From: Rotaria socialis
Taxonomy: Eukaryota > Rotifera > Eurotatoria > Philodinida > Philodinidae
Length of the DNA stretch: 64,000 nt
Assembly: GCA_905331475.1 (NCBI GenBank)
Contig: CAJNYU010000404.1
Span: forward strand, 74,921 to 138,920
Reading direction: 5' to 3'
Shown: one piece after another, positions 35,726 through 48,136 of the stretch
How the letters are laid out: each line of letters starts with the position of its first letter
Numbering within the stretch: position 1 is the stretch's first letter
Notes under the pieces: model-generated
What the model was told of the DNA's origin: nothing
Databases searched by the model: none
The model's input: only the letters and a program-made list of their open reading frames with translations
Program-made: the position numbers and the translations under genes

Positions 35726-37135
35726 ATGTCACAATCACCAGATGAAATCTATCAAGAATTATTTGACCATGTACAACGATCACGTATATTTCCTGACTCG
35801 AAAACTTTTTGTGATGTAATTCCACGTAAACTTCAACCTAATGAGATTCTTGAAAACTATCGAAAAGAAAAAATAAAGACAACATTTGATCTATCTGCAT
35901 TCGTTTTCGATCATTTTATCATACCAAATTCAGCAAATGCTGTTGTTAATGAAGGCAGAACAACTGAAGAACATTGTCATCATTTATGGCCACTATTAAC
36001 ACGAGTAACAACGAAAGAGAAATTTTCATCATTAATTGAAGTTCCATATCCATTTGTTGTGCCTGGCGGACGTTTTAGAGAATTCTATTATTGGGATACT
36101 TATTTTACAATGTTGGGTTTACTCCGATCAAATAAACTAGAATTGTTGAATAATATGTTGGATAATTTTGCCTATTTAATTCGAACTATTGGACATATTC
36201 CAAATGGAAATCGATATTATTATATGGGTCGATCTCAACCACCCTATTTTTCATTGATGACGGAATTAGTAGGAAAAACAGAAAAATATAAAGATGAATT
36301 AGAGATGGAATATCAATTTTGGATGACGAAAAGATCAGTCAAACTTGATGATGGAACTATTCTTAATCGATATTACGATGATCTAAGTAATAAACCAAGA
36401 CCCGAAGCTTTTCTTGAAGATACAGAAATAGGCCATAAGACGAACAATCCTAATATCTATGTGAATTTACGAGCAGCTGCCGAATCTGGATGGGATTTTA
36501 GTTCTCGATGGATGGAAGACGAAAATGATTTATCAACAATTCAAACAACTAATTTTATTCCTGTTGATCTTAATTGTTTATTATATCATTTAGAATTAAG
36601 TTTGGGTAAAATAACTGAAGCTGAACATCGTCGTCAAGCTATACAGAAATATATGTGGTCGAATGAACTTCAATTTTTTATGGATTATAATTTTATTAAA
36701 AAACAACAATCAAATTGTTTAACATTAGCTGGCGTTTTTCCAATGTGGCTCAAAATTGCAAACTCGGATCAAGCGAAACATATTGCTAGTCGGATTGAAT
36801 CATTATTTTTACGTGACGGTGGTTTATTAACTACCCTATCAGAAACAAGTACACAACAATGGGATAATCCGAATGGATGGGCTCCACTTCAATATGTTGC
36901 CTATTGTGCTTTAATTCAAACACCAGGTTATGAAATACTAGGTCGAACTATTCGTGAACGATGGATGTCTTTAAATGAACGAATTTTTAAAGAAACTGGT
37001 AAAATGATGGAAAAATATGATGTGGTCAATATGAATAAACCGGTTGGTGGTGGAGAATATAAAACACAGGATGGTTTCGGATGGACTAATGGTGTTTATT
37101 TAGAAATGCTTTATCAAAAGCAAATAGAATCGTAA
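35726..37135 (+). CDS. Trehalase (GH37), intronless, cytosolic type
   Basis: 469 residues in a single exon. Hydrolyses alpha,alpha-trehalose to two glucose. Both family signatures are present: PGGRFREFYYWDTY (residues 113-126) and QWDNPNGWAP (378-387). The catalytic pair by comparison with E. coli Tre37A is Asp257 in SGWDFSSRW (acid) and Glu429 in EKYDV (base); the glycine loop GGGEY follows at 441-445. There is no signal peptide, transmembrane helix or GPI signal, so a cytosolic TreF-like enzyme is expected, unlike the membrane-bound animal trehalase. The neighbouring genes have many introns. Bacterial-type trehalases gained by horizontal transfer have been described in bdelloids. Codon use matches the host, so any transfer is old. 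The start is the first ATG in frame after T-rich leader DNA. Confidence 0.95.
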   Translation: MSQSPDEIYQELFDHVQRSRIFPDSKTFCDVIPRKLQPNEILENYRKEKIKTTFDLSAFVFDHFIIPNSANAVVNEGRTTEEHCHHLWPLLTRVTTKEKFSSLIEVPYPFVVPGGRFREFYYWDTYFTMLGLLRSNKLELLNNMLDNFAYLIRTIGHIPNGNRYYYMGRSQPPYFSLMTELVGKTEKYKDELEMEYQFWMTKRSVKLDDGTILNRYYDDLSNKPRPEAFLEDTEIGHKTNNPNIYVNLRAAAESGWDFSSRWMEDENDLSTIQTTNFIPVDLNCLLYHLELSLGKITEAEHRRQAIQKYMWSNELQFFMDYNFIKKQQSNCLTLAGVFPMWLKIANSDQAKHIASRIESLFLRDGGLLTTLSETSTQQWDNPNGWAPLQYVAYCALIQTPGYEILGRTIRERWMSLNERIFKETGKMMEKYDVVNMNKPVGGGEYKTQDGFGWTNGVYLEMLYQKQIES

Positions 37136-38954
37136 CTTTCTTTAAACATAATTTGTAATCAAGATATGAAGACATTGTTTTTTTTATTAATCCAGTTATT
37201 TCGATCAAACTCTCTTATTCATTCGAATGACAAACTAATCTTTATTTCATGAAATGCTTTGGCAGAGAAAAGCAGACAAGATTGAAATTGAGTCACCACA
37301 AGAAAAGATATCACTTTTGTTTTAAGCTAATTGTACCGTATTTATTGTGAAATGAAGATGCTTTTTGACAAGGGCTTTTATTCTAAGACATGGAACGAAT
37401 CTTGCAATAGGAAACAGCTAAAATAGAAATGACTTAGAGGGAAACTTTCTTTTTCTTTAGTTACAATGAATTTTTCTAAAATATGATTATTTTATTGAAT
37501 GTTTCTCAAATACATTTGATTCAATCTAGCTGATGATTAATACAAACTTTTTATTCTGAGGATACTGTAAGAACAGAAAGACCTTTGCCACTAAGATTAG
37601 ACAATGCTAAATCCTCTTCGCAGAGACCATCAAGGGTGTCAATATGACTTTTTAGAACATTCATTGAATGTCATTTGATGACTGAAAAAGAACAAAAACA
37701 CAAGAAAAATTGTTTATTCAATTATCTTGCACTACCTCTCAAATAATGGCAACTCAAGAACGGAAAAAATGAATGAATTCTTACGATTGCCAAAAAATGA
37801 TTTCGAATCTATGAAAAATTAGAATTTGCCTATTACTTCAAATTATAGCAATCTTGTGGAAGGGGCATTCTGGTCCTACTTACTTCTAGCATAGATTTAT
37901 ACTATGTGTATGTAATACATAATCTGTACACAAACGGTTTTACCATATGAAAATATTCATTGAAAGCTATACACTCCAGTTCGGATTTGTAAACAAAAAC
38001 TTTTGTTCTTTACATTTAATTATGTTTTGCAGCGAACCCCGTATCTCGGCATTCAGTTTTAAAGCGATCAGATTTGAGTTTATGAAAGTTTCGAAAGTAT
38101 AAAACAAATCAACTATGGCCTGTTTGATAAATACCATATAAAGCAATTAAAAGTATCGAAAATTATCAAAATTTCTTTGCAGATAATAATCATTCTACAA
38201 CTTTTGAATTTCAATTCAGAAGTAGTATCATCAACTGGAATAAGATTAAGCGAGCTATGTTCGATCATTTAGTTTAGCAATCAATAGTTTTTGAATTCAG
38301 TCGCAAGACTAAATGAAGTTTAGAGAACAACGATAATATATTATCCATAAAAGTTCTAGTAGATAAAAACGCTGTAAAGTTAAACAGGATCAAATTGATG
38401 ACTTATGAATCTCGTAATGATTAATTATTTTAATAGAGATTTCACAATTCTTTACTCTAATAGATAATTGCCATAAGGAAATCAATAAAACCGTCAAATC
38501 TTATCACTTACAATCGAAATATTACTTCACTCTGTCATGCAAAGTTGGAAGATTTCCAATCGTAGATCTCTCAGTTGAACATCGACAGATAAACATAGGT
38601 AGAAGTAACTTATTAATAGCTATCCATATGAATAAGAAATACTGTAATTTTCTACAAAAAAAAGAACCTGATATTCTGTGGGATCTTTTTCTTTAAAATG
38701 GCATATATAAGACAATATCCTATAGATGTCAGTCATAGTCAGTCACAACTTCTTTTTTTTCTTTATGAAAATGTTGCGCTCATGATAATGGCATTATACA
38801 AGGTCCAATCTATAACAACATACGTTTATTTTTTTCCAACAACAATCTGTCAACAATATTAGCGTCGAGTAAAATCGACTCGGTAGTACATTAAAAGTAA
38901 ATAAATAAAATTATTAAATTTCATGTTTTTTTTTGTATCATCTAGAGAACAGTT
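37136..38954. other. Intergenic between trehalase and MARCH gene
   Basis: No ORF of note and no recognisable repeat. Must contain the trehalase 3' end and the MARCH gene promoter; I see no clear polyadenylation signal close to the trehalase stop. Confidence 0.45.
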
Positions 38955-40291
38955 ATGGCTTCTACATCAGCTGTTATTGATAGTCGTATAAATCAAATGT
39001 CTACTGATAAATCAGTAAGAACAATTTTATTTCAGTATTGACATAAATATATTTTATTTAATTAATAAAAGTCTGCAATTCATCTTGATGAAGAAGCTAT
39101 TCAGTCAAAATCAAATAATCAATCGATAGCAGAAACACCATTAATACCAATGAAAGCAGCGAGTAAAACTTCTTTATCATCGACAAGTTCAAAAACGAGT
39201 GACTATCCCGATATATGTCGAATATGTCACTGTGAAGATACAATCGATGAACCATTAATATCGCCTTGCTATTGTTTGGGTACAATGCAATATTTACATC
39301 AATCATGTTTACAGCATTGGATAAAGAGTGCCGGTGTTAAATCCTGTGAACTTTGTAAATTTGAATTTATAATGCATTCAGAAATAAAACCATTTAAACA
39401 AGTAAGAATTTTTTTTTTAAAAGACAAGTTTGTTCTAAAGAAAATGGAATTCTTTTTTATTTTAGTGGCAAAAATTAGATATGAATGTTGTTGAGAGACG
39501 TAAAGTTATGTGTTCTGTTGCATTTAATTTGATAGCTGTTACTTGCGTTCTTTGGTCACTATATGTTTTAATTGAAAAAACAAGAGAAGAAGTTAAAACT
39601 GGAAGACTTCGTGAGTCAACTTTCATTTTGATTCGCCAACAAGAAATAAAACGTAACTTTGTTTATAGAATGGCCTTTTTGGACAAAATTAATCGTTGTA
39701 GCTGTTGGTTTTACTGGAGGATTGGTAAGAAAATAATTATCACAGTATTATCGTGATTTTTATGTTTTTATTTTTTAAAGATCTTTCTTTATGTTCAATG
39801 TAAAATGTATCTTCAGGTAAGATTGTTTACATATATTATCACGAAATATGTTGCGAAAATTGTTTTGTAATTATTAGAAAAATCCTATTTAATATTTTTA
39901 TTATCATTTAGCTTTGTATTCGTTGGCGTCAGTTCAATCAACGTATTGTTATTCATTCAAGAAATGAGCAACGTCATGGTGGTATGACGTTATCAGGTAA
40001 ACAATATTTACAAATACAATATTAAATCAAAGTTGTTGTTTTCTTTTATTAGGAACAAAAAATTTAAATAATAATCGTGATAATTGCATTGTAACAGTAC
40101 TTGATGCAAATGATTTACCCCCCATGAACTCAAATACATCATCAACAACCCCAATGAGTAATACAAATATTCAATTCGATTCTTCTTCTTCAACTAGTAT
40201 CAATCGTAATCGGCGACATCAAAATAGCAATCATCGACGTTTTCTAAATCGTTTTTTTCTTTTTCATCGATCGAATCAATCTCAAACATAA
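38955..40291 (+). CDS. MARCH-type membrane RING-CH E3 ubiquitin ligase (7 exons)
   Basis: Exons 38955-39014, 39072-39401, 39466-39610, 39669-39724, 39781-39816, 39912-39996 and 40053-40291 join in phase to 316 residues. The RING-CH (C4HC3) finger starts at [20 protein letters not shown] (about residues 66-85) and ends SCELCKFEF (about 109-117); it recruits E2 and ubiquitinates membrane proteins. After [13 protein letters not shown] come two transmembrane helices ([20 protein letters not shown] and [20 protein letters not shown]), then VQCKMYLQL and a cytosolic Ser/Asn-rich, basic tail. The order and the motif KPFKQWQKLDM place it with MARCHF1/8 and 2/3, which control endosomal traffic of receptors. 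Length is close to those proteins. AATAAA is at 40623-40628. Confidence 0.93.
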
Positions 40292-40819
40292 TTCTAATTT
40301 TCTTTTGTATATAAGTATGTTTGAATCTCAAATAATTTTTACAGTGAGTGTTAATATTTATGCTATCGCCAATACGTCTATATCACAAAAAATTGAACGA
40401 AATTGGCATTTCTAGTCATTAGAGTGTCATGAAAACACAAGACAAAATAATACGAAACTTTTAGTTTTTTTTCTCTTCCTTTCATTTATCCCACCGTCAC
40501 TTTTTTGTTCTGAAATCTTTTTTTTTATGTTGTCTACGTAATTCTGAAGAAAATATTCTTTTATTTTAATGCCTCACATTGTTTTGTTGTTCCTATTGTG
40601 CTATAGCTTCATTTTAAAGGATAATAAATGGTCGGATTAAATGATATTAGGTTTATCATTTGAACTTATATGATCTGATGAGAACACTTCGGAATCAAAG
40701 TGTTCTATTCGTCAGAATGTTAATTATGTGGTTCAAAAGTACGATTAATCTTTTTCTAACATACATATAACAAGTTATGGCCATACTATTAAAAAACTAT
40801 TTTTAATTAGCGTAAAATC

Positions 40820-40937
40820 CAAGGGGGAACAAACTGATTTCGTGATTTCTTGATTTCAAATGATTTCAGGTGATTTCGAGTGATTTAATGTGATTTCAAA
40901 CTGATTTCTAGCATCGAAATCAGTTTGTTCCCCCTTG
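40820..40937. mobile_element. hAT-like MITE with GTGATTTC internal repeats
   Basis: A 118-bp element with perfect 23-bp inverted ends beginning CAAGGGGGAACAAACTGAT. The interior is a degenerate array of TGATTTC-containing 9-11 nt units (six or so). The ends match those of the element at 59366-59600. The expected 8-bp target duplication is not conserved here (GTAAAATC against ATAATTTG). Confidence 0.7.
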
Positions 40938-42012
40938 ATAATTTGGAAAAAATCAATGGAATCAGAATCAGGATTTTTTCAAATTTCCACTACATTATCA
41001 ATATAGATTTGTTAAGCGTTTTTCCTTGTGACTATTAATATGAATGTACATGTTTACATTAGCACAAAGTTGTATGTATGAGTGATGAAATAAAACATTG
41101 AAGATGTACAGTACTATAGTAGCTCTATTCCTAAATAGAATATTCTAAATAGAGATGTAAACCAATGTATAGAGTAGCAATCAAGACTAGATTTGTCCTG
41201 ACATTCGCCAAAATAACTGCTGAAATTTGTTACACTATTTGCAGTTTTTGTTGTCAACGACTTAGTCGACTAGTCTGTATTCCTAGAGTTTTAAACAATG
41301 AATATCTGATCATTTATACCAAATCAATTACTATGCATGAAACTATCATACAACTCAGTATAAAATAAGCAGCTACAAGAATTTTTTTCTTTTTAGCTTT
41401 TAAATGTCTGAAGCTTCAACGTCTTTTAACCGTATGTATGATACAATTAATTTTCATAATTACATAAATATCGAAAAAGAAAAGGCTTTGCCTTCATGTG
41501 CTAAGCATTTCCTTGTGAATAATAATTTGTTATGAAAATATATGAATAGAAAGACGTATTTGGGATTTTCCATGAGTAATTTTATATTATTTTATACGAA
41601 ATATTAATTTTTATTTGTGAATAATATATCAAATTTTAAATCAAAGAAAGACTTTTAACTATTTCAAAACTTTTGTTTATCTACATCAAAATATATAATT
41701 ATTTCAAAAGTATTTTCCCAATGAAATTCTGTTGCTACGTATATTGTCACCTGATGAAATCACTGACTCAAATACTGATGACACAAAAGTTCAATATGAT
41801 GAAATTTCATTAAAATATTTTTCTTTTCTGCTTGTAATCATGTTTCATAGTTTCATGTTCTTTTAATATTTAAAAAAAATGAAATCAATATTATTCACAT
41901 GGATCATTGTTTAACAAGAATATATTATCATAATTGTATACTAAGGATAGTATACCTACAGTTAATAAAACAAAGAAAAAACGAAAAAAAAACGATCTTA
42001 AAATGCACCATA
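40938..42012. other. Intergenic
   Basis: No gene seen; only short chance ORFs (for example 41165-41368). Confidence 0.4.
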
Positions 42013-42773
42013 TTAGCGAAGATTACAATGTTTTTTAATTGTTAGATCAAGCGGAATATCTAATGAGATTTCAGAAATTATTTTTTTTGGTTCATCATAT
42101 TGCTTTCTTTTTATTGATGGTAGGCTTATGTCCCCGAATTCAGATATTCTTTGATTAATTAATTGCATGTCTTGATTAGAATCGATGAATCTTGATGATG
42201 TATTATTTTGAGAATAAGAGAAATTCTGTGAAGATAACGATAATACACGAGATGGCAATGAAGGTGTTTGCGAAATGATTGAGCATGTTGAAAGTATTTT
42301 GTCGATGCTTTCTTGTCGAATTATTGTTGGCAAAGATGATGATGATGAATTAAGTTCGATTGACGGTGATAAACACGAACAATTAGCAAACGAAGTTACA
42401 TTGTTCATCAATGCAAAACGAATAGGAATGCAATAAGACGGGGATGATGAGTAAATACGTTTTAATGAACGAAGACGATCTGAATCTTTCAATAATCGAT
42501 CATTTGAATCAAATATAGATACCTTAAAACAAACAAAAACCGTTTGATTCTATTGTCATATTGTTGCTAATAATTACTTTTGTCGTTGGTGAATAAAATA
42601 GAATTCTCTCAATCAATAAGCGAAGAATACGAATAGACATCGAACTTTGACATCGAAGATAGCGGCGAGTAAACTGAAAGAAATATATTAAGAAAAAATA
42701 TTAGAAATTATTAGCTTACTTGAATTGCTGCATTTTCATTCGATGCTGATTGTGGACAACTAAAATCATCTGA
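42013..42773 (-). CDS. Serine-rich protein with CtBP-type motif, 5' end uncertain
   Basis: Three exons on the minus strand join in phase: 42720-42773, 42578-42673 and 42013-42522. The joined part reads 219 residues without a stop. The first two exons give NENAAIQFTRRYLRCQSS, then a basic and hydrophobic stretch (SIRILRLLIERILFY). The last exon is mostly Ser-rich low-complexity sequence. Near the C-terminus is PLDLTIKK, the PxDLS/T-type motif by which transcription factors recruit the corepressor CtBP. Upstream exon candidates exist up to about 42985 (MKKQRSQMRQ, SNKDIVLIELDIKC), but one intron would be only 34 nt and the phase does not close. A nuclear regulatory role is suggested only by the motif. 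Confidence 0.5.
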
Positions 42774-42999
42774 CTTTTATATTTATTTCGAACATTTTCT
42801 TATTTACCTGCATTTGATATCTAACTCAATAAGAACAATATCTTTATTTGATTTTCTGCAGCCTGAACGAAAAAGAAACAGAATCATATGAAAAATATGA
42901 TTAAATATTAAGTTTCTGGTTTTTACTTTGTCTCATTTGTGAGCGTTGTTTTTTCATTGTGTTTACAAGTTCTAAAAGTATAAGAAAAAGACATGTGCA

Positions 43000-45900
43000 T
43001 TTTTTATTGCAGTCGGAAAAATGAATATGCAATGAATACTATCTATTTTATGTATAATAGATCCCGAAAAGTAACGAATAGTACGCATTGTGGGTTTTTA
43101 TTACAATGAATACAGTTCAATTTTTCTAGAGGACACTATGAATTTTACCTTTTGTTAAATGATATATTTATCTCTACTTTCGACTTCGCTGTCTCACATT
43201 TATGTAAGTAGTGAGACGTCTAGTCGAACAGAAATGAAGAAAGGAAAAGAAAAAGAAACAACCTTCGTTTGTTACGTATTTAATTCCATGGAAAAGGGAA
43301 GAGAACGAAAGAAAAGTTGATTTTGGTTTTTTCCCGCTGATTCATATTTATCAATAGGGAAGAAATTAGTAATACTACTTAGTTTAGTATTCATTTATCA
43401 TTGGCCCTACATTGTTTTTGTATCTTTCCTATGTTTAGTAATCTTTTTCAATCGTTCTCTAACTATTTAATTGAAACAGAACAATGTTTCATGATATTTT
43501 GTCAATGAAATGTAATCATCATATTCTAATTTCTCTAGATTTCTGTATGTGAATCACTTTTGAATTATTGAAAACACAATACTCTCTTGAGTATTAATAT
43601 AATAAAAACTAGACTTAGAGTCCCAAACCTAGCAGGAGATCAATGATGAATGAAAAAGAAAAGTAAATTAAATGTCACTTACACCATGCACTAATGAATA
43701 ATAATTCCAATATTATATAATTGAATTTTTCGTTGGATGAAATTAAATAATAAATGCAAAGTTTAGGACGAAACTCAATTTTTTAAAATGTAGATTTCAT
43801 AGAGAAATCTTCTGAACTGTTATTTGGATGACCAAACAAAAATTTACTATTCCGACTTCATGTAACTATCACCGCGATGGCGTCACAATTTTCTGTTTTG
43901 CTTTTCTTCAATTCTATCATATAATCATCTTTTTCAAAATAAAACACATCATTTGAATATTAAAAAGTAACAATACTGAACATCTAGTTCATACATATTT
44001 TATGGGAGGTTAAACTTATTTTTGAAAGAGTAATATCTAATCGAATTCTACAAAAATTTATTTCATTGAAAATTAAAGATTAGTTTGATAATTTGAAAAA
44101 AAAACACTGTTTCATAGCTAATGAGAATAGCACAAGGTTAGAAGTGAAAATACATTTTGTATTAGGAATCAATTTTGATTTATAATTGTTGTTTTTTAAT
44201 GAAATAGCACTGTGAAGAAGTGTTGAAATAGATATTTATGACACCAATGTATAATTTACTTTGCACTATGACAAACATATTAGCAAAGATTCATCACGGC
44301 CATGAAAGACATTCTTAGGGAACTCTTCTTGATTGACAAAGTACGATAGATTTCATTTTTATACGACTGAAAAACTATATATCAATGAAGTCTTGATCTA
44401 GAACATAAAAAACTTTTATATTGTTATTCCTCGAGGATCAAGTAAAGCGATGATCGCAAACTATATCTCAGAATCTATCGATGCTTGAAAGGATCACAGT
44501 CTAATTAGTAAGAGCAACTACATAGTGTTTCTCATTTTAGTCCTAATGAAATTGCGTTAATAGTATTCTTCCTAGATATTCATAGAAGCTTAAGATAATT
44601 GCGGGAGTAAGTCGACATGTTCTAGTTAGAAAATTTATTTAAATATCACATTTTAAATACAGAAAGATTTTCCGAACATACTGTTGAATAATGATCAAAA
44701 AAGTAATCTAGGTTATTTAATTCTATTATTCGATCTTAATGGCAGATTGATTCAAAGACTCAATCAATAAATAGAAAACTGTTTCACGCATTTATTTGAA
44801 ATATTCAGATGTCGGTAACTCAATTTTTGAACGAAATCAGGTCGAAGTTGTTGTTATATGAAAATAAAATTAGTATATTATATATATATATATAGTAACG
44901 TCTAAAATTACCAACGCAAATGATAACTAGATGATATTCGAGTTGCACTCGTATACGAAATGCGATGCGAGGTAAGAATACAGATCTTCACGAAAAATCT
45001 TCAATTCAGAGAAATCTTGAATACTTTTTGTGTCGACATGATGAAATTCATCACTGAGCAAACTCTATTCTTACTTAGCGATACATTCTTAAATATCGAT
45101 TTCGATTGATCGATTAATTATCTCCATGCTTCATTATCTTAGATCAGCTGTAAGTGAATAGACTATAGTGGCTAACAAATGTTCATGGCGCCACTTTAAT
45201 TATCTCAATAAATTTCTTTCATTTTCGCCATTTTGGAACCGCATCTGTGAGTAAACAGAATATCAGATTAAAGACTAGAAAAAAATATGTCGGAAGTTCG
45301 ATCTCGATACTTTCATCTCCCGTTTCAATGAGTTTTCTATGATTTTCGGTACTCGAGTTGATCGCATCACAAAGCGACCAAAAAGATGCGCACGTCGAAA
45401 AAGCAAAAGCAAAAGAAAACACGCGACGGACTACATAAATGCTGTGCTTCGCGCCGCATTAATAATAATAATAATAAGATGATGTGCTGGATTTTTTGTA
45501 TGAAAATCATTCTAATTAGTTCGTTGCATATCTTTTACATAGTAACTTACATAATGTCAATAATATATATCTACAGAAAGCGATAGTATCGAATATTATT
45601 TAGAAATACTTTTTTTTTTATAATCAATCATATTTGTTTAAAATAAGTCAATCAACAAATTAGTTCATCAAAAATATTGATCATTTTCTGAAACTTTCGA
45701 TTTTTTTCTATGAGTAATTTTAACAAGATTGTAAACTAAAGAAGGCCAGTCTTCATGTATTGCCAAACAAGTAGTTTAACTTAAAAAAATAGAAGTTGTA
45801 CTGATTATTTAAGTTAAATTCAATGGAAGCTGATAAACATACAGTGTGAAAAGTGCATAGAAAATGGATTTTTCTTTTGAGTGTCCTCTTTGTTGGCAGT

Positions 45901-48136
45901 AGCTGATAATTTCATGTTAATTCAGATTCAAGATATGTTTAGTCGACTTGATTAAATGTTTGATAGCCAGATAACTAGAACAGTACGGTTATCTATTAGT
46001 TCTTGGATGGTTGATGACGTGCATATATGATATGACTCATGAGCGTTATAATCGCGTGAAACTAATGCAATCACTTATAATGCTTACTTTTTCGACATCT
46101 TTACTTATCTTATGTTAGTAATAGAAGATTGAGTGATATGAAAACAGTTTACTAATCATAGTCGTCATTGTTTTTCTTTTTTATATCGTACTTGAAGAGA
46201 TGAAGATCTGTGCTTACGTCGTTGTTATTTTATGATAAATGATTTACAATTTCAGAAATCTCAGCAAAAGATTTATACGATACGATCCAATGTTGCTCAG
46301 TCTTGCAAATATATTAGATAAGATATAGATAGAGAAGTATTAATATTAAAAAAGTGTTAAAAGGACTTGAAAATGTGCTATATTTAGAAAGCATTTTTCT
46401 ATATCAATTTATGGATCAGTAATCAAAATTATGATTGTATTTAATTATCTTTCATTTCTATTCGAATAGTTAATGTTCTTTGAGAAGGAATCTATATCCG
46501 TTTAAGTGTCTCTCTTGTCTTGAATTAATTGAAAAAAATTAATCAGAATAATCTGCAACTCTCAAAATATAACTTGATCCCGATTATATGAATATAAATT
46601 CTTTAAAAGATAATAAGGTCACAATGATTGACCATTACTTGCATTTTCTCTTCTACCTTATTTGTCACATACTTGATACAACTGAAGTTTCTTTCCTCGA
46701 TGAACTTAGATAATGCTCGACTTGTTTAAGAGCTTTTAAAAATTCAGATAAAGATCTTCATCTGTACATTACATTTCGAAACCGCAAAAAAAATCGCTAC
46801 TATACGCACTTTCTAATGTGCCCAGAAACATTTTTCAGTGGTAGTGACCTTACTACAATTGAGAAATGTAGGTAATTCTTCACTATCTCTAACAGAAACA
46901 TATTTTTTCCAAAAGAAAAAATGACTTAAATAATATTGATGTTGATGAAGAGAAATATTTCAAATATACTGACATATGCTTTGCTTTGCTTTTATAACTG
47001 CATACTAGTTCTTGAAATATATCCAATAGACAGAACTATTACACAGTCGTATGTACAAGAAAAAAAATAGCAATGCGAAAACTGAAAGTTTCATTTAGAA
47101 AAAAAAGATTCCTTCAAATTCCAAATAACCTTTAGTTATGCTTATACCACATGATTCTGAGAGTTGCCTCTTCACTGATTGAACGAATTCATTCGAGTTA
47201 CAAGGTAAAATAAAATGTATGTCGTCATGTACTGTTAGACTATCAAATGTGCAGTCTTTCTTCGGTTTCTTTTTTGTTCCTTCGCATACTCTTAATCTAC
47301 TCAGTCGCATATGTTGTATTTATTGATTTCTAACTATTGTTTATTTTACTTGATTATTCTGTACTCAGTTTGTGTTTGGCAACAGATAAATGAGTCAATT
47401 AATAGCCGAGAATAAACTAACTTGAAACAGTTAGATCTGAGAAGTTTCTCCGTCTGATGTCCTTCAAACATAGATTCTATTAATCAGCAATTTTATCTGA
47501 CACTTAGTAATTACATACGTCTACAAAAGAAATAATATACTCGATGGAGAGTAGACTTCGACTATCTCTTCAAAGTATCTCATAGTATGCATTACGTATC
47601 GCTAAGTCAGACACATTGACAGCATTTTATATTATTATAACTTGGCAAAAAATAATCAGAAGACTAAGTCCACTAGATCAAATTTATCAAAAGTTTATAT
47701 TTCTTGTATGTTCTGTTTTTATAAAGTTTATCACGCCTTATGTATTTAACGTTTTTCTTTTTTATTTATTTATGTAAATGTCTCAATGTGTACTTGATGA
47801 TCAATGATCTTCATATGACTGATTAGATCACCATAAGTTGCTATGTCTAGTTCTCTTTGATCCAATTCTTTATTTGATGAATGGCATTATCATGATTAGT
47901 CTTGAGAAAATGTTGTTGGAAAAGGAAGAGTTGGAGACTAAGTCAATATAATTTAGTTTTTGTTTTGTTCCTTTTCCTTTTTATTGTTGTCAAATAAATG
48001 GCACAAGAAAAATATTAGATCCTAACGATTATTTACTGTATTATACGTCGAAAAAAATAACGAACATGTTATCAAACTTGACATTTGACAAGATCAAAAT
48101 CTAACTAGAATAAAAACATTGTATCACTCAGTAGGA
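43000..48136. other. Intergenic, no gene seen
   Basis: About 5 kb with no convincing gene. A TA microsatellite is at about 44878-44894 and a short ATA repeat near 45462-45477. ORFs at 45219-45586 and 47095-47310 lack domain-like content. The right end is presumed promoter of the 7TM receptor. Confidence 0.45.

Noticed and set aside
47095..47310. 71-codon minus-strand ORF
   Set aside because: No family, no leader, ends in polyPhe from a homopolymer; likely chance.
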